A stretch of 64,000 nt of DNA from Limnoperna fortunei (GCA_944474755.1 OX104111.1:97196805-97260804), one strand, 5' to 3'; positions 22,601-34,709 are shown, numbered from the stretch's first letter. Notes: generated by a model from the sequence alone, not told the origin. Translations and numbers: made by a program.

Positions 22601-25600
22601 TCAAAAGATGTCAAGAAATCTGTGTACCCAGGATTGAAATAAACAGATCACATAAACAGTTGAGTTATATTGTTTGAAGTCCAAGCCATTTGAGTCTTTA
22701 AAATATGTAATTCTTTGATGTTAATTATGTATTTTATATATGTTTGTTTTTTTACATAAGAAGCAATTTATTTATCTGTAGTTTATGACTGAGCTCAGTA
22801 ACATAACAGCACTGCGTGTAATACTGCAACAGCCCTCTCCTGTGTGGAAGGATTTCAAGATAGAAGATCTCAAGTTATACAGATCATCGGAGGTATCTAT
22901 AATTGTACTAAATGTGTGTTATGCTCTATTAAAAAATAATACATGTATTATTATTGTCATTATTACGTTTGTATTTTAACTTCTTGCAATGTTGGCTGGA
23001 GTTATCTTTCCTGGGTTTGTTAGCACTGAAATTGAGTATTACAGCTATATATGTTATTTAAATGATATTGTCATATGTACCTTGTATCTGTTTTATACTA
23101 TTCAGTAACACAATTTGACTTTGAAATATAAAAACTAATGTTTAACCATTATAAGTTTGGACTCAGAAGTATCCTATTGACTAAATACATTAATTAACTG
23201 TCTGAATTATATACATTTCTTTATTCTTGATATACATGTATTGTAAATCAAATTTGACCATAAATATACATGTAGAGTGAACAATGCCAGACAACTGTTA
23301 CTTATAGAATTTAGCTGTCCTTTTCAAAACATGTCATCATCATCATTATACATAAAGATTGTATAAATGTTTAATATTTTAATCTAGAAAAGTTAAACAA
23401 TAATAGTACTTTGATTAATTATTTGTCTGTGCAGTTTTTGTAATATCACACAGTATGAACATTGGAAATATATATATGTCTCGAGTTCGGAAATAGTCTT
23501 TGATGGCATAGTGGTCGGTTATTGTTTGTATGTCAGACAAAAGGATCGGTTATTGTTTGTATGTCAGACAAAAATGGGGACTGCAGATTTGAGCCTGATA
23601 CTTAGGGCAGGGTGTGTGCTACTCCAGCCTTTATTAAAAATGATTGCCAATTTTCAGGCCAAAGATGGGGCTTTTACTGAGTACTCTGAATTCCTGCACC
23701 CAAAAAACTGGTTGCCATGATATAGCTTAACTATTGCTGAATGTGGCATGCTTCTGCAGCACTATAAATTTTAAGTCATTACCGCCATGTTTGTTTTACA
23801 GATGAACCGGCCACCACCATTACCATCATGGCTGACTGAAGATTCTACAAAAGCAAAGAAATCTGATGTAAAGTTTTATAAATATCATTTCTAAATGTAC
23901 ACATAAATGTTTTACTTATATACATATATTGCACGATGTTGGAGTTTATAGGTGCTATTCATGTAATTCCTACATTTCCTCATCGATATAGTCATAGAAG
24001 AGGCAGATTCTCAATCATGTTAATGTCTATTTTGACAGAGATATTTACAGGTTAAAGATTTAAAATGGTTATTGTACTACTATATCATTCAGCCATCCAA
24101 AAAAATTGTTTTGCCGCTTCCAAACCAACCCACTAAATCTTGCCTGGGATTTTATTTAAACATTCAACTACAAAAATGTGTTTTCAGAAATATGAAAGGA
24201 CCAAATTTCCACCTACCTCCCTCCTTTTCAAGGTATGGATTGGAAAACAGCAAACCAACCTTTTTTGGATGGTCATAAAATTTTACTAGTATCTTCAATA
24301 TTTAGAACAACTATTAATAATTTGGGGTTAAAATATAACAATAATATATCAACAAACTTCCAGAATAGGTGTTTAACTGTCTCGCTCTACTTAACATTTT
24401 ATATCTTGATTTTTATTCATATAGCAATAGTTTAGGGTGGAAGAAAATCTAAAAATATATTCCCTATATATAAAATGGATATGTTGTAGTAACTAATGTT
24501 ATGGCAGATTTTTAAAAAGTGCTGATCCGTTTACATTATTGATATTAAATTTACAGCATGATATTGACAATGACACATTTTGTGAAAAGTTAAAGTCAGA
24601 ACGTTCACAATCTTATGCGGTAAGGTACATACAATCTGTAGTGGTATAGGCTCACTAAACAACTGTATCACATGAACCGCTTTTACTTATTATTTATTTT
24701 AGTTTACCTTTTTTACCAGCAGTAATTACTTGACTTAATAGATTTAGTTTCTTATTTTAATGTTTTGCTTTCTGTTTATTAAATACTACTATAAAAGAAT
24801 AAATTAGCATACATGTATTTGTAAAGATGTATTATTTTTAAAATTGATTAAAATTATAGAAGTATACAATTACAGCAAGAAATCTTTTATGTTAAATTAC
24901 AAAATTTAATTCTCTTCTTATATCAGTCTTAGATTTGTTGTTAAATGGTAACTTGTTGCAAGTATTATTTGGCCTTAAACACCACAGACAAGGGTTGTTG
25001 ATTTGCACTTCATACATTGGGCTCAATTTTCAGGTCATACTGGGGGGGGGGGGGACAGGAACAGACTTGGGAAACCATAAACTTTAATTTGGCCTTGTTG
25101 GCCTATTTATCAAAGGAAAGAGTTATGTTTAATTGTTTTGTGATAAATTTTAATATGTTCTCCAGATTTGTACATTAGAGAAACCATACCCTTTTTAAAG
25201 GTTTATAAATCTAAACCAGATTTGTACATATAAAGTGGAAACTATATGCCTTTTAAAACTTTGTAAATCTAAACCAGATTCGTACATAAAAGTGACACCA
25301 TACCGCCTCTAAAGGTTTATAAATCTAAATGTGGCGATAGTCTAGAAACGACTGTTGTCATTTTACACAATTAGTCTGCCATGTAGACTCCATTCCTGCA
25401 TGCTGGTAACTATGTAGTTTTCTTGCTAAAAATTTGAATCCTTAAATATTCTGTCTAATTTTTATTTACATGTCTAAACATTGGTTAAACCTAGCTTTAT
25501 AAACTGTTGAAGTTTTCACACATTTTAAATTTAATTTACTTCACATGTATGAATATACAAAATAAGTTCAACACTGAGGTACCAGTGAGGGCACAAATAG

Positions 25601-28292
25601 CAGTAAGTGGTTAAAATGTTAATGCACACACCAACATATTTACTTCACTGTATAATGTGTGTTTTTGTATGTTTGTCCACTTTATTGTAGTTGTACATAT
25701 TTTATTTAACATATATGTATACTGTATGAATATTAAGGAGCACACGAAATTTTCTTTCTTTTCCATCTTTGGAAATATTTTGAACTAAGTGTATAAATTC
25801 TAAGATTATTTTTTCTTATACCTGAAGGTTCCCTTTATATTTAAATAACAATCAAATTGATGTGCATAGATTTCTTTATAAAAGTTTAATACATGTATTT
25901 GTTTTAAATGAACCATTGCAATTTATTTATCAAATTTTGTGATCAACAGACAACAGAATTTGAATTCATGTTGAATACCTTGTCATTATAGGAGAACATC
26001 AAAGCTCAGAGATTTTGTAATGGATGATAAAGAAAAATTTTATTACAATTATATTTTTTGTAGTATCTCCATATATCTCTAAATATTATCATTTGTTAAA
26101 AGATTTACCATTTACAAATATTAAGTATAAACATTTATTTAACAATTAGCATAACTAAATGTTTCAGACTTCTAAAGAGTTGATAGGTTTTATATTTATT
26201 TTTATAGAGTGTGCCCAATTTAGAGTCAATATCATCATGTCTTCAGCATCTATGGGCTTTGGCAGAGGAGGTTGGTGCAAAGCAGACAGAGAGGGCTTTA
26301 GGACGATATGAGGTAAGATTCAGTAGGCTCCTAGTAAAGGTTTATTAGAAACCCTTTATTTATGCCCTGTTATTATACCCCCACTTCAAAGAAGAGGGGG
26401 TATACTGGTACTGTTTTTTCAATTGTCTGTTTATTCGTCTTTCATTTGTTTGTCCATCCGTAACAAAATTTTCTGTTGCAGTTTTTTAAGCAGCTATAGG
26501 TTGTAAAAGCCTGATATTTTGCATATTGTTATATTGTATAGTACCTTATGGTGTATTGGTATTTCATGCTCCTTAGTCATCTACTTCCTGTTTACCGAAT
26601 ACTTTTTGTGAAATGGGGGTATCACTAGTGAGCATTAGCACACAGATTTACCTTGTTTCCCTTGCATTTATTTTGAGAATGTTTTTATAGATATATTTGT
26701 ACATGTTTGCATTGTAAAGGCTAAAGGGACTATTTCATCTTGCATCAGACACTTCACTGTTTATCTGATGGTTATAACATTGTGTGTTTATCTCTCTTAT
26801 TTGTGCATGATGTACAAAATCAAGAGTTTGCGCATCTCATATTTTTCAGGATAAAGGGTAAAGGGTTTTGGTTTGTGTTTTCTATATACATGTAGTAAAG
26901 TATTCACTAGGTACCCAGAACCTTTCTATTAGGGTCTTTTAAGGGTTACTGGTTATTCTTGCGGTCTTTCCTTCATTGAACTGCAACCGTACTTGGATAT
27001 TTGGTCACATATGAGAATAAGATCCCAATTTGTTTTTGAGGTCATTTTGTTTAATGTCATGGTCATAGTTATTGAAGATGGACTGAAATTAGTGGAGAAA
27101 ACTAGGATAAATTAAATATATATTTTGGATTGCAACCTTATATCTATGATAAAGGTCAACAAATAGTCAACAGGAACAGGTAACAGATGGTTGAGGCCCC
27201 CTCCATCCATTTGTGTAGTGTTTCATTGGTTTTTTAACTTTTATTGCACTGAATATAGCTGAAATAAGTGTGCTGGACATCAACAAGACAATCAATTAAT
27301 GTTATAAATCAACAATGAACATCCCAATTAATTTTGAATTTGAAGTCACTACATCGAATATTAAGGTATACAGGTGTCAGCTGTTTAAGCAGGGGGTTGA
27401 TGCCTACTTCTTATGATCAATATTGTGGAAAATGTGATTCTTTTTGGTCCAAATGTACCAATTTAAGTGTGCTGTACTGGTCATACAAATCTAGACAAAC
27501 GGTTCACCAGTGGAGTACAGAAAGATATTCATTGAACTCTTCTTGATATGACATGTTTAACTCTATGATGCTCAGAGTTCCTACCTTTATAAAAATAAAA
27601 ATTGCATTAACTGACAACAAGTAACACATTCTCAAGTGTCTAATAAGGTCATTTTTTAACAAATTATCATGACAGTTATCTTTATCTTACATGTAATGTA
27701 ACAAAAGAGTCATTCTATTTTTAATATTTGGCAATACATTTTTAATAATTTCCATAGGAAGTAATCTTTGTGATATTACAGGCAGAGTATTTTAAGGAAA
27801 AAGTCTATATAATTAGCTATAAAAGCCTATTATTAAAATTATGCCTGTTTAAACATTTCCTCAATACACACAAATAATTATTAATTAAATAAGATAAGTT
27901 GAGTACAAAGCTAAGACACTGAGATTTATTACAGTCCAACATTAATTTTATCCCTCACCTTCAAAATTTTACCTAACTTCCTGTCTCACAGTATATACAA
28001 AGTTTTAGATGTCCTTTTTCTGACAAGTCCAACCCATATCAGTGTAGTATATTAATACAAAGCCATGCTAATATGCTAATGGTACAGGTACAAGTCAGTT
28101 TTAAGCTTTTAGAAGCAAAGAATCTATGTATGTAGCACTATGACTTTATAACAGTTAAATAGCCTGTCAAGTAATTGCAAGATTTCTTTATTTACCCTGT
28201 AAAAACTTAGTTTTTCATTTAATATTTTTTCATTCATTTGTCTTTTTTAGGTTGATGGCTGCTATGAAATTAATCTTTTGTCATATACATAA
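13694..28292 (+). CDS. NICN1: Nicolin-1 (tubulin polyglutamylase complex subunit), eight exons
   Basis: Coding exons: 13694-13822, 20869-20959, 21910-22010, 22782-22892, 23802-23867, 24557-24619, 26208-26312 and 28251-28292 (TAA). They total 708 bp, or 235 aa; human NICN1 is 213 aa. All introns are GT-AG and all junction phases agree. Family landmarks in order: VIDINFPNI (exon 1), VGEIHFKNSYTALITIK (2), SKWKTCVRRFRLMPNPH then EEGSQDY (3), ALRVILQQPSPVWKDF (4), PSWL (5), LQHLWALAEEV then GRYE (7), and the C-terminus VDGCYEINLLSYT (8), almost identical to that of vertebrate nicolin. In vertebrates nicolin-1 is a non-catalytic subunit of the TTLL1 tubulin polyglutamylase complex, which modifies axonemal and neuronal microtubules. 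Exon 6 (HDIDNDTFCEKL...) has no counterpart I recall in the human protein and partly explains the extra length. Intron 1 (7 kb) contains a LINE and fold-back elements. Confidence 0.95.
13998..14552. mobile_element. MITE-like element with imperfect inverted ends
   Basis: The left end (about 14003-14065) reads attgccgaatcccacattgcc..., and the right end (about 14470-14545) reads as its diverged reverse complement (cagcaatatgggattcggcaatttgggaatcggcaat). Each end contains repeated attgccgaatccca-type modules. About 400 bp of AT-rich DNA lies between. It is in NICN1 intron 1. No target duplication was identified. Confidence 0.55.
15463..16347 (+). pseudogene. Reverse transcriptase domain of the LINE
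   Basis: Readable RT blocks include IFKSGDRSKPENYRGI, GCLGKLFNS, QLGFTKK, then after a +1 shift CFIDFEKAFDSVLHEA, then after another shift GVRQGT, LFKIFINDLP, the catalytic YADD at 16000-16011, and WGINVNLSKTKAM followed by YKYLGITI. These are standard fingers/palm blocks of non-LTR RT. At least two frameshifts and later stops (after 16345) show it is dead. Confidence 0.88.
16348..16944 (+). pseudogene. Degenerate post-RT region of the LINE ORF2
   Basis: Fragments such as LLYGADVWGCYLPP, HFIKYVLGIH and VGRYPIILDGF are readable in shifting frames and match the region between RT and the C-terminal zinc knuckle in LINE ORF2 proteins. Many stops are present. Confidence 0.65.
16945..17788. mobile_element. 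844-bp fold-back (MITE-like) element nested in the LINE
   Basis: Inverted arms of about 320-340 bp (16945-about 17284 and about 17468-17788) begin with gacgactttccaatttaaaa. They match well near the ends and with small gaps inward (cctgttgcctatggc versus gacataggcaacagg). A palindromic AATT flanks both sides (16941-16944 and 17789-17792). Removing the element with one AATT joins the LINE frame as KFKI-SCHKLKIELGRY, a known conserved stretch. No coding capacity is seen in the roughly 180-bp centre. Confidence 0.85.
17793..18086 (+). pseudogene. C-terminal zinc-knuckle end of the LINE ORF2
   Basis: The frame reads SCHKLKIELGRYTKP, then CDHCNNSEVDDESQFFNNC (CCHC-type spacing), and ends at TAG 18084-18086. 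This is the usual C-terminus of Jockey/CR1/L2-like ORF2. It belongs to the LINE, resuming after the nested element. Confidence 0.75.
18251..20868 (+). other. NICN1 intron 1, distal part
   Basis: AT-rich intronic DNA up to the exon 2 acceptor (gacttcag). No repeat or exon beyond low-complexity A/T tracts could be supported. Confidence 0.5.
23490..23775 (+). repeat. Diverged SINE-like element with an internal 30-bp duplication
   Basis: The stretch ccaaagatggggc...tactctgaattcctgcaccc, then aaaactggttgccatgatatagct, then gctgaatgtggc matches the SINE-like module seen at 1031. The 5' part contains a tandem duplication of atcggttattgtttgtatgtcagacaaaa (about 23514-23572). It ends 27 bp before NICN1 exon 5. 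Confidence 0.6.
25162..25330 (+). repeat. Short degenerate tandem repeat, three copies of ~55 bp
   Basis: Copies of ccagatttgtacat...ggtttataaatctaaa begin at about 25162, 25216 and 25274, in NICN1 intron 6. Confidence 0.65.
26372..26640. repeat. Dispersed repeat with a 'tacccccac' hairpin end
   Basis: It starts with a hairpin, tatacccccactt...aagaagagggggtata (26376-26403), followed by ctgtctgtttattcgt and ttgtccatccgtaac, and ends in gggggtatcact. I recognise this type of repeat from molluscs; related ends occur near 58310 and 62870. It is in NICN1 intron 7. Confidence 0.5.
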
Positions 28293-30092
28293 ACTGTTGT
28301 CTGGGTTGTCTGGTATGGAAGTGAAAACAACTAAAGTGTGTGATTTTGTTGTACATTAGTCCACAATTTAAAGTAAAATGGCTGCTGACATGAATGATTT
28401 ATATAAAACTATTTTATATTTAACTAAGATTTCAAGTATGCCATGTAGGTTTACAGTCCAACAGCACCATGGCTGTTGACTTTACATTATTTATTAGAAA
28501 ATATTAAATAAAATGAATACATTACTAGTGTTAGTTTGTTTAAGAGTTAATATTCTTTACCAAGACAAATAAGAAAAGCTTTGATTTATAGAAGTAATGG
28601 GGTCATAGAGTTTATATATGTGCCACCCATCACCTGTTTGCATACCAAAATTATTCTTTAATAAAAGTGGTGCATATTGTAGTTCATTTGAATGGCCATT
28701 TAGAGTTTGGTAATGTATGCTATAAAATCAAGTATTCAGGCGCCCTTATTATGTTATTACAAATTACTAGATTACCTTTACCTCCAAAACATGTGCCAGT
28801 AAACTGTCGTAAAATGTGGTAAACGGCTGAAGACTATATTGTATAGGTTATATTATGGTATCTTACAGAAAATACAAGTGGAGACTTACATCTTAAAAAT
28901 ATAGAAATCTGCAAGCTTCTGTGGACTACTAAGCTACTCAAACAAGGGTTTGTTGTACCTAGTTTGGTGTTATCCCTTCAGAAGTTCTATCTTGTTCTGT
29001 CAGTTTCTTTGCTTTTTGTCATAACATTTATTTCAGTTTTGGTCGTGTCTACCAGCAAATTTCTGCAAAAGTAACTAAATCCTGGAAAGGAAGATTTGTT
29101 GCTAAAAATTTGGACTGAATGTAATTAAAATATAGGAAGTCCATAAAATATTCATTATCCCTACAATAGATTGTTGTACACATGTACTATGATGATTGGC
29201 TCCTGTAAAATGTTGGGAGCAGGCACACAATTGGCACCTTCTTCTGGTCTAAGGCTCTGTCGGGGCTTTCAAATTCTGTTTTGTAGTTTTGTACATTTAC
29301 TGTTATTTTATTATGTTATTAAGATATTAGTTATGTCCATTTTCTATTGAAAACAGTAGAAAACACAATGTTTGAAAAGCAACGAGGACACAAAGACGTG
29401 TAAGCACACTCATTTCATCACTATTTACTCATCATATACTCAATAAAAGAAGTTGACGAATATAACAAAATTTTATAAGTTCACATAGACTGAAGATCCA
29501 TGTGAGCTTTTGTCATAATTTTTCGTCCCTCGTTAAAATTTATTTTTCAAATTTGGCCACAAACATCCTAGTTTCAAATTATTATATGGAGTGTCATTCA
29601 TTTAACATGACGGATGTTATTAAAACTAAGAACACATCAGTTGACACATTTTTGGTCAATATCTTAAAATTTCTTGTACTAGTTAAAGAAAAACCCCTTA
29701 CACCAAATGATCCCAAATCGATCATCACACGTTAAGTTCCCAATTAGTCAAAAGATGTTTGATGACTTCATTTATGAGTTAGTTAGCTTAAAGGATTTTT
29801 TAAAACAAAATTTTCAGTTTTTGCAATATAATTTGAAAACTATAAGAGCCAGATTGATTTCGTAAAATTTCAGCAAAAGACAAAATTAGTAAGACGATGC
29901 CCACACATAATGAAATGATCAACAGAAAAAGTCCTACAAATCAATTAATTGCGAAGCGTTGTAGGAATGGTGTAAACAGAACCAAACCATGTAATAGAGT
30001 ATAACCTGTTAAGAAATTTAAAATATACCTTATAATTTAATTTTAACTATAAAAACAGTTTTACGGAAAACAGCAATGACGTCAAGACACCA
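28293..30092 (+). other. NICN1 3' flank, no gene seen
   Basis: AT-rich DNA with the probable NICN1 3' UTR at its start. No exon, repeat family or RNA gene was recognised. Confidence 0.45.
28507..28512 (+). terminator. Candidate NICN1 polyadenylation signal
   Basis: An AATAAA hexamer lies 215 bp after the NICN1 stop codon. It is the nearest canonical signal, but AT-rich sequence makes chance occurrence likely. Confidence 0.35.
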
Positions 30093-30267
30093 TTTTTGTT
30101 CAATTACTCCATGTAGGAGTTTATTTCCCTTTAATGACACTGTGGAATTTTGCCTTGTGTATTTCCCTTTAATGACACTGTGGAATTTTGCCTTGTTAGG
30201 CCACAAGGCAAAATTCCACAGTGTCATTAAAAGGCAATAAACTCCTACATGGATTAATTGAACAAAT
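30093..30267. repeat. Palindrome with a partly duplicated left arm
   Basis: The left arm ttgttcaattactccatgtaggagt... is matched by ...actcctacatggattaattgaacaa on the right. The block ccctttaatgacactgtggaattttgccttg occurs twice on the left and once, inverted, on the right. Confidence 0.8.
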
Positions 30268-30269
30268 TT

Positions 30270-32430
30270 CTGACAATTTAAATGGTTTCAGCAAAAGAGG
30301 GGGAGGGGGTGGTGAAACGGCTGCTATTACAAAGTGGTGTCGTTCGCGTCCATGTTTAAGCACAAATGCTGAGGATAGCAACACTTCAGGTCAGCCTTAA
30401 CATGTTCTCAAAATGTCTTATTGATTGGACATTGCATCTCAGAAAAAATGTGCGGACAAAAGGTATAACATCTAGAGAAAAACAGTAAAGAGCAAAAATA
30501 ACCAGAAAGACGAGGCCTACAAGTCAGAGAATTGTCAGAGTCGAGCATGAAGTGCTTACCCTTTCGAATCACCTGTACTCGCATCCTTGTTTTAATTGGG
30601 GATCGTGTCACTCAGTTTATAGATTTTTGTGTTGTGTGTTTGTTTGTTTTATTTTTGTCCATTCTTTTGTTTAACCATAGTTTTTGTTAGTCCTTGACTT
30701 ATTGTTTTATTATTACTCTTGTGTATCTTCGATTCTCTTAAATGACAATTTTTCGATGGTTTCCTATTAGCTACAACAGCTACAGTAACACTAAACTAGT
30801 GCTGATTGTGTTGGGTTGCCAACCCAGAATGTCTCCAAAACGAACCCCCATTGCCACTATAATGTTTAGCATGTTGAAAAAACCCCAAAATACAAATTTT
30901 AACCAAGATAATTCTATGTCTTATTTATTGACCGCCGTTTCCATGGAAACGGCAGCCATTTTGAAAATTCCAAAAATTGATTGCAAAACTTTAGGTCACC
31001 CGTAACATGTTCACAAAGTTTCATAATGATTGGACATTGCATCTCGCAGAAACTGTGCGGACAAAATTGGGCGTGAAGGAAAAAGAAAGAAAAATAACTA
31101 GTGCTGATTGTGTTCGGATGCCAAGATAGGATATCTCCAAACGAACCCCCATTGCCACTATAATCTTGAGCATGTTGAAAACCCTCCAAATACACAAAAT
31201 CTTCTTAGTTTGTGCATTAAAATCTACCTATGTATCAAATTTCGTTGCAATCAGACTAGTGTTTTGGGGAGGGGGTGGTGAAACGGCTGCTATTACAAAG
31301 TGGTGTCGATCGCGTCCATGTTTAAGCACAAATGCTGAGGATAGCAACACTTCAGGTCAGCCTTAACATGTTCTCAAAATGTCTTATTGATTGGACATTG
31401 CATCTCAGAGAAAATGTGCGGACAAAAGAAAGAAGAATAATTATAAGAAACCGGACAAAAACAATATATCTCCCCAAAACTTCGTTTGGGAGACATAATA
31501 CGAAACAGGACATAAACATGTCTCCCAGAATTTCGTTTGGGAGACCTGCTTGTGTTGAGACAGGCGCGTAGCTCCCATACAAGCAAAAAATCATTTGCTT
31601 GCACATCAGATTGTCAAAGAATTTAAAATCCTGAAAAATTGGTGTATAGTATCTTTAAATTAGTCAAAAAATCTTAGTTTTATATGAGATCCATTTGTTA
31701 AGCATAATGTTACATAAAAGGGTAAAAAAACGTTCGTTTTTGTCATTTAATTTATGTATAGATTTAATTCTTTAAAACCCCAAAATGCAGGAGCTTACGG
31801 GGGCTTCACTCCCCCCTGGTCCCCCTACCAGGGCTCAGCCCTGGACCCGCTGGGACCTAAGACGATTCCCAGACTACTCGCCTAATTAAATTTGCTTGCA
31901 CATGGCACAAAGGTCAGCTACGCTCTTGTCAGAGATGCCAACACAGAATGTCTCTCAAACGAACCTCCATTGCCACTATATTCTTGAGCGTGCTGAAAAC
32001 CCAAATACACATGATATTCTTAGTTTGTGCATTCAAATCTACCTACATATCAAATTTTGTTGCAATCGGACTATATGTTGACGGGGGGGTATGAAACGGC
32101 GTCGTCCGCGTCCATTTGTTTTCGAAAAAATGCTCAGGATAGTTAGCTTTATCAATATACCAATTTTCATTGAAATTGTTCTGGCCATTACTGAGATCAG
32201 AGAACTGCACTTTTTTCTTCAACGGCAGCCATTTTGAAAATGGCGGCAGTTTTGAAATTCCAAAAATGGATTGCAAAACTTCAGGTCACTCTTAACATGT
32301 TCCCAAAGTTTTGCATGGATTGGACATTGCATCTCAGAGAAAATGTACGGACAAAATTGAACGGAAAGAAGAAACAAGCAGAATTATAAGAAACCGGACA
32401 AAAATTTGTTTTGGAGACATAATAACAAAA
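30270..32430. repeat. Cluster of related dispersed-repeat modules
   Basis: Modules recur several times: gattggacattgcatctcag...tgcggacaaa (about 30425, 31030, 31390, 32320), gccaac(c)agaatgtctc plus cgaaccccattgccactata (30820, 31130, 31940), and ggcagccattttgaaaat (30950, 32222). The block at 30295-30470 is almost identical to 31265-31430. Several overlapping open frames here are artefacts of the repeats. Confidence 0.75.
31559..31930. mobile_element. Candidate MITE-like insertion inside the repeat cluster
   Basis: The left end gacaggcgcgtagctc (31558-31573) and the right end cagctacgctcttgtc (31915-31930) are imperfect inverted repeats. The element interrupts the repeat modules and contains the GC-rich module at 31797-31855. 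No target duplication was found. Confidence 0.4.
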
Positions 32431-33108
32431 TGATTAGCAAAATAATTTCTACACTTCCGTCTTGATTTTGCTAACAATAACGTGAATTCGAATAAAGTGT
32501 TAAAATAAATTAAATAGGCATTGTATAAATGTCTAGGCGGAAAAGGAAGGTTTTTTATTAAACTTTCTACAAAGCGAGTAATGGGACCTATTTGAAGCTC
32601 CACCGGGAACAAAAATTGTCAATGGAGCAACATTATTAGCTACTAAATAAGGCTTACAAAAGAGAAACTGTAAACAGCAAAAAGCTTCACATATTAATGA
32701 CGCATCCGACAACCTACGTAGCTCGAAGTCAATTCTCTTTCACGTTAGCGATTATAGGATCCTGGGAACCTCTTGATTGTACCGCAAATGAAATGATTTC
32801 AGAATAATCAAACTACACGTTTCCGATGTAACTATAAAGGTCGAATGATTTCTATGTCAAAATTTGTTAAAAAATACATCCATCTTGGAATAGAATAACA
32901 TTTTACATATTTGACAACCGCTAAATGAGGGCCAAGCTTAAGCAAGACTTTAGAGGCTCTTTTAAAACTGCACATTTTCTTATAAGGCCGAAATCGATAC
33001 AAAACGTACTTTGGTAGATCTTATTCAAGTCGTTCTAGTATTGTGGCGGATAGTAGGTGCCCTCTTAGTGGGGTGTTGTCAGGTTTTTATTCGGAAACGA
33101 GTTCAGTG

Positions 33109-33719
33109 CAGGCGCGGATACAGGATTTTCGAAAGTGGGCGTAAAAAGGAGATATCGGAAACCTTTATTTGGTACAGTATACAACAGAGATATCATAATA
33201 AACAAATTAGTACCGTTAATGCATTAATTTATGGCGAGGACGAGCGGGAATTACATTTTTGCTTTTGGCGCTGGTTGTTACCCATGTTCTCTCTCTTTTC
33301 CTTTCCTTTTTTAAAGGGAGGGCGTACGGCCCGTACGCCCCCCAGCCACTGCAGCGGAGAGTACCATACTTCTTGTACGCTATAGACACCTGTAGATTTT
33401 GTAAATAGTATGCTCACTGTCAGTGGCGGATACAGGGGGGGGGGGGCGTATGGGCGTACGCTCCCCTTTAAAACAAAGGAAAGAGGAAAAAAAGAATAGC
33501 TAGGGTGGTCAACAACCAACGCCAAAGGCAAAAATGTAATCCCCGCCATAAATTAATGCATTAACGGTACTAATTCGTTTATTATAATATCTCTGTTGTA
33601 TATACTGTACCAAATAAAGGTTACTGAACACTATAAAAACCTTTTTCGTGGCCTTCCTTTTCCGATATCCCCTTTTACGCCACCCCCCCCCCCTTTCGAA
33701 AATCCTGTATCCGCCCTTG
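33109..33719. mobile_element. Large palindromic (fold-back) element, 611 bp
   Basis: The left arm runs from caggcgcggatacaggattttcgaaag to about 33355; the right arm, about 33422-33719, ends ctttcgaaaatcctgtatccgcccttg. Matching inner blocks include cgttaatgcattaatttatggcg and the gcgtacg...tacgcccccc stretch. The CAGxGGCGGA-type ends recall hAT-derived MITEs. Apparent open frames within it on both strands are by-products. Confidence 0.75.
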
Positions 33720-34365
33720 GCTGTAGACGTTATAGACGGCTTAATTCTTTGTCCTTATACCACTCCAATACTTATCCAGTAGCAGTCAAAAGTGTGTTTG
33801 CGTTGGTCCTTTTCCTCGTTTAAGTTTTATTAATTTGTTCATGAATATAGCTCGCTGGACGCTGCGACCAATATAAGGTCCCGGTCAATATTTATTCAGG
33901 GTTGGAAACGGTGCAAAATGCAATAGGACATACTGTTTTATGCTTGCGAATTTTGGGAATCCGAATTTTTTTCAGCACTATTAATGCAAGATTTTAATTA
34001 TCAGCACAATATTTTCATTGAAAAATAAAAAAAATTCTAAAGCTTTAATTCAAATCCAGCATACTGTAACCGATATATAAAAGTAAAGTATAAATAATGA
34101 ATCTGTTTTATAATTATTTATAGATAGGACACCAACTTTTTTTATAACAAATCTGATGTAGTAGAGCAAATTTTTCGAAGGAGATAGAACATAGTCTTTT
34201 AAAAAAAAAGTAAATAATAATTTGAAATTCACCAGTCCCAACTAACAATAAATATTGACTAGTCCCTATCTAAAGTTGTAACGGTTCCTGATGGACGTTA
34301 ATTTGAGTTCCAGCTTTTGACGCCCTTCCCGCACCCCAGCGAGAGAGTCTCTCTTATCTTTCAGT

Positions 34366-34579
34366 GGACGCACTGGGCTGCTCTGTGGTTCGAGCACTGG
34401 GAACACTCCCGATATGGCACCAGTGTTTAGAGAGTCAATTTGTGAAACAATTAAAGGAAGAAAATATAAAGAGCATTAGCGAAAACTGCATATTGAATTT
34501 GCAAACTGACATAAAGCAGTCATTAGTCCATACTTGGAGGGTTCCCAGTACTCGATGCACATAGCTGCCCAGCGCGTCC
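34366..34579. mobile_element. Small MITE-like element
   Basis: The first 39 bp, ggacgcactgggctgctc...cactgggaac, are matched by the inverted end gttcccagtactcg...cagcgcgtcc at about 80 percent by eye. The middle is AT-rich. A 66-codon frame spans it, but no known domain is seen. Confidence 0.6.
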
Positions 34580-34709
34580 CATGTGACGGATATGGAAGGT
34601 CCTTTCGTTGGGGTTGTCAGGTTATACCACGGAAAGCCTGACCGCGGACCGTAGTGGGTAAAATTTTTGCACGATAATTTTTAGACCTCTTATGGCAGAT
34701 TTCGGAAAA

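Noticed and set aside
30914..31606. Overlapping open frames on both strands
   Set aside because: They run through dispersed-repeat modules, recur in each copy, and lack known domains.
33011..33549. Two frames of over 100 codons on opposite strands
   Set aside because: Both lie in the arms and loop of the 611-bp palindrome, are unrelated to known proteins and are best explained by its composition.
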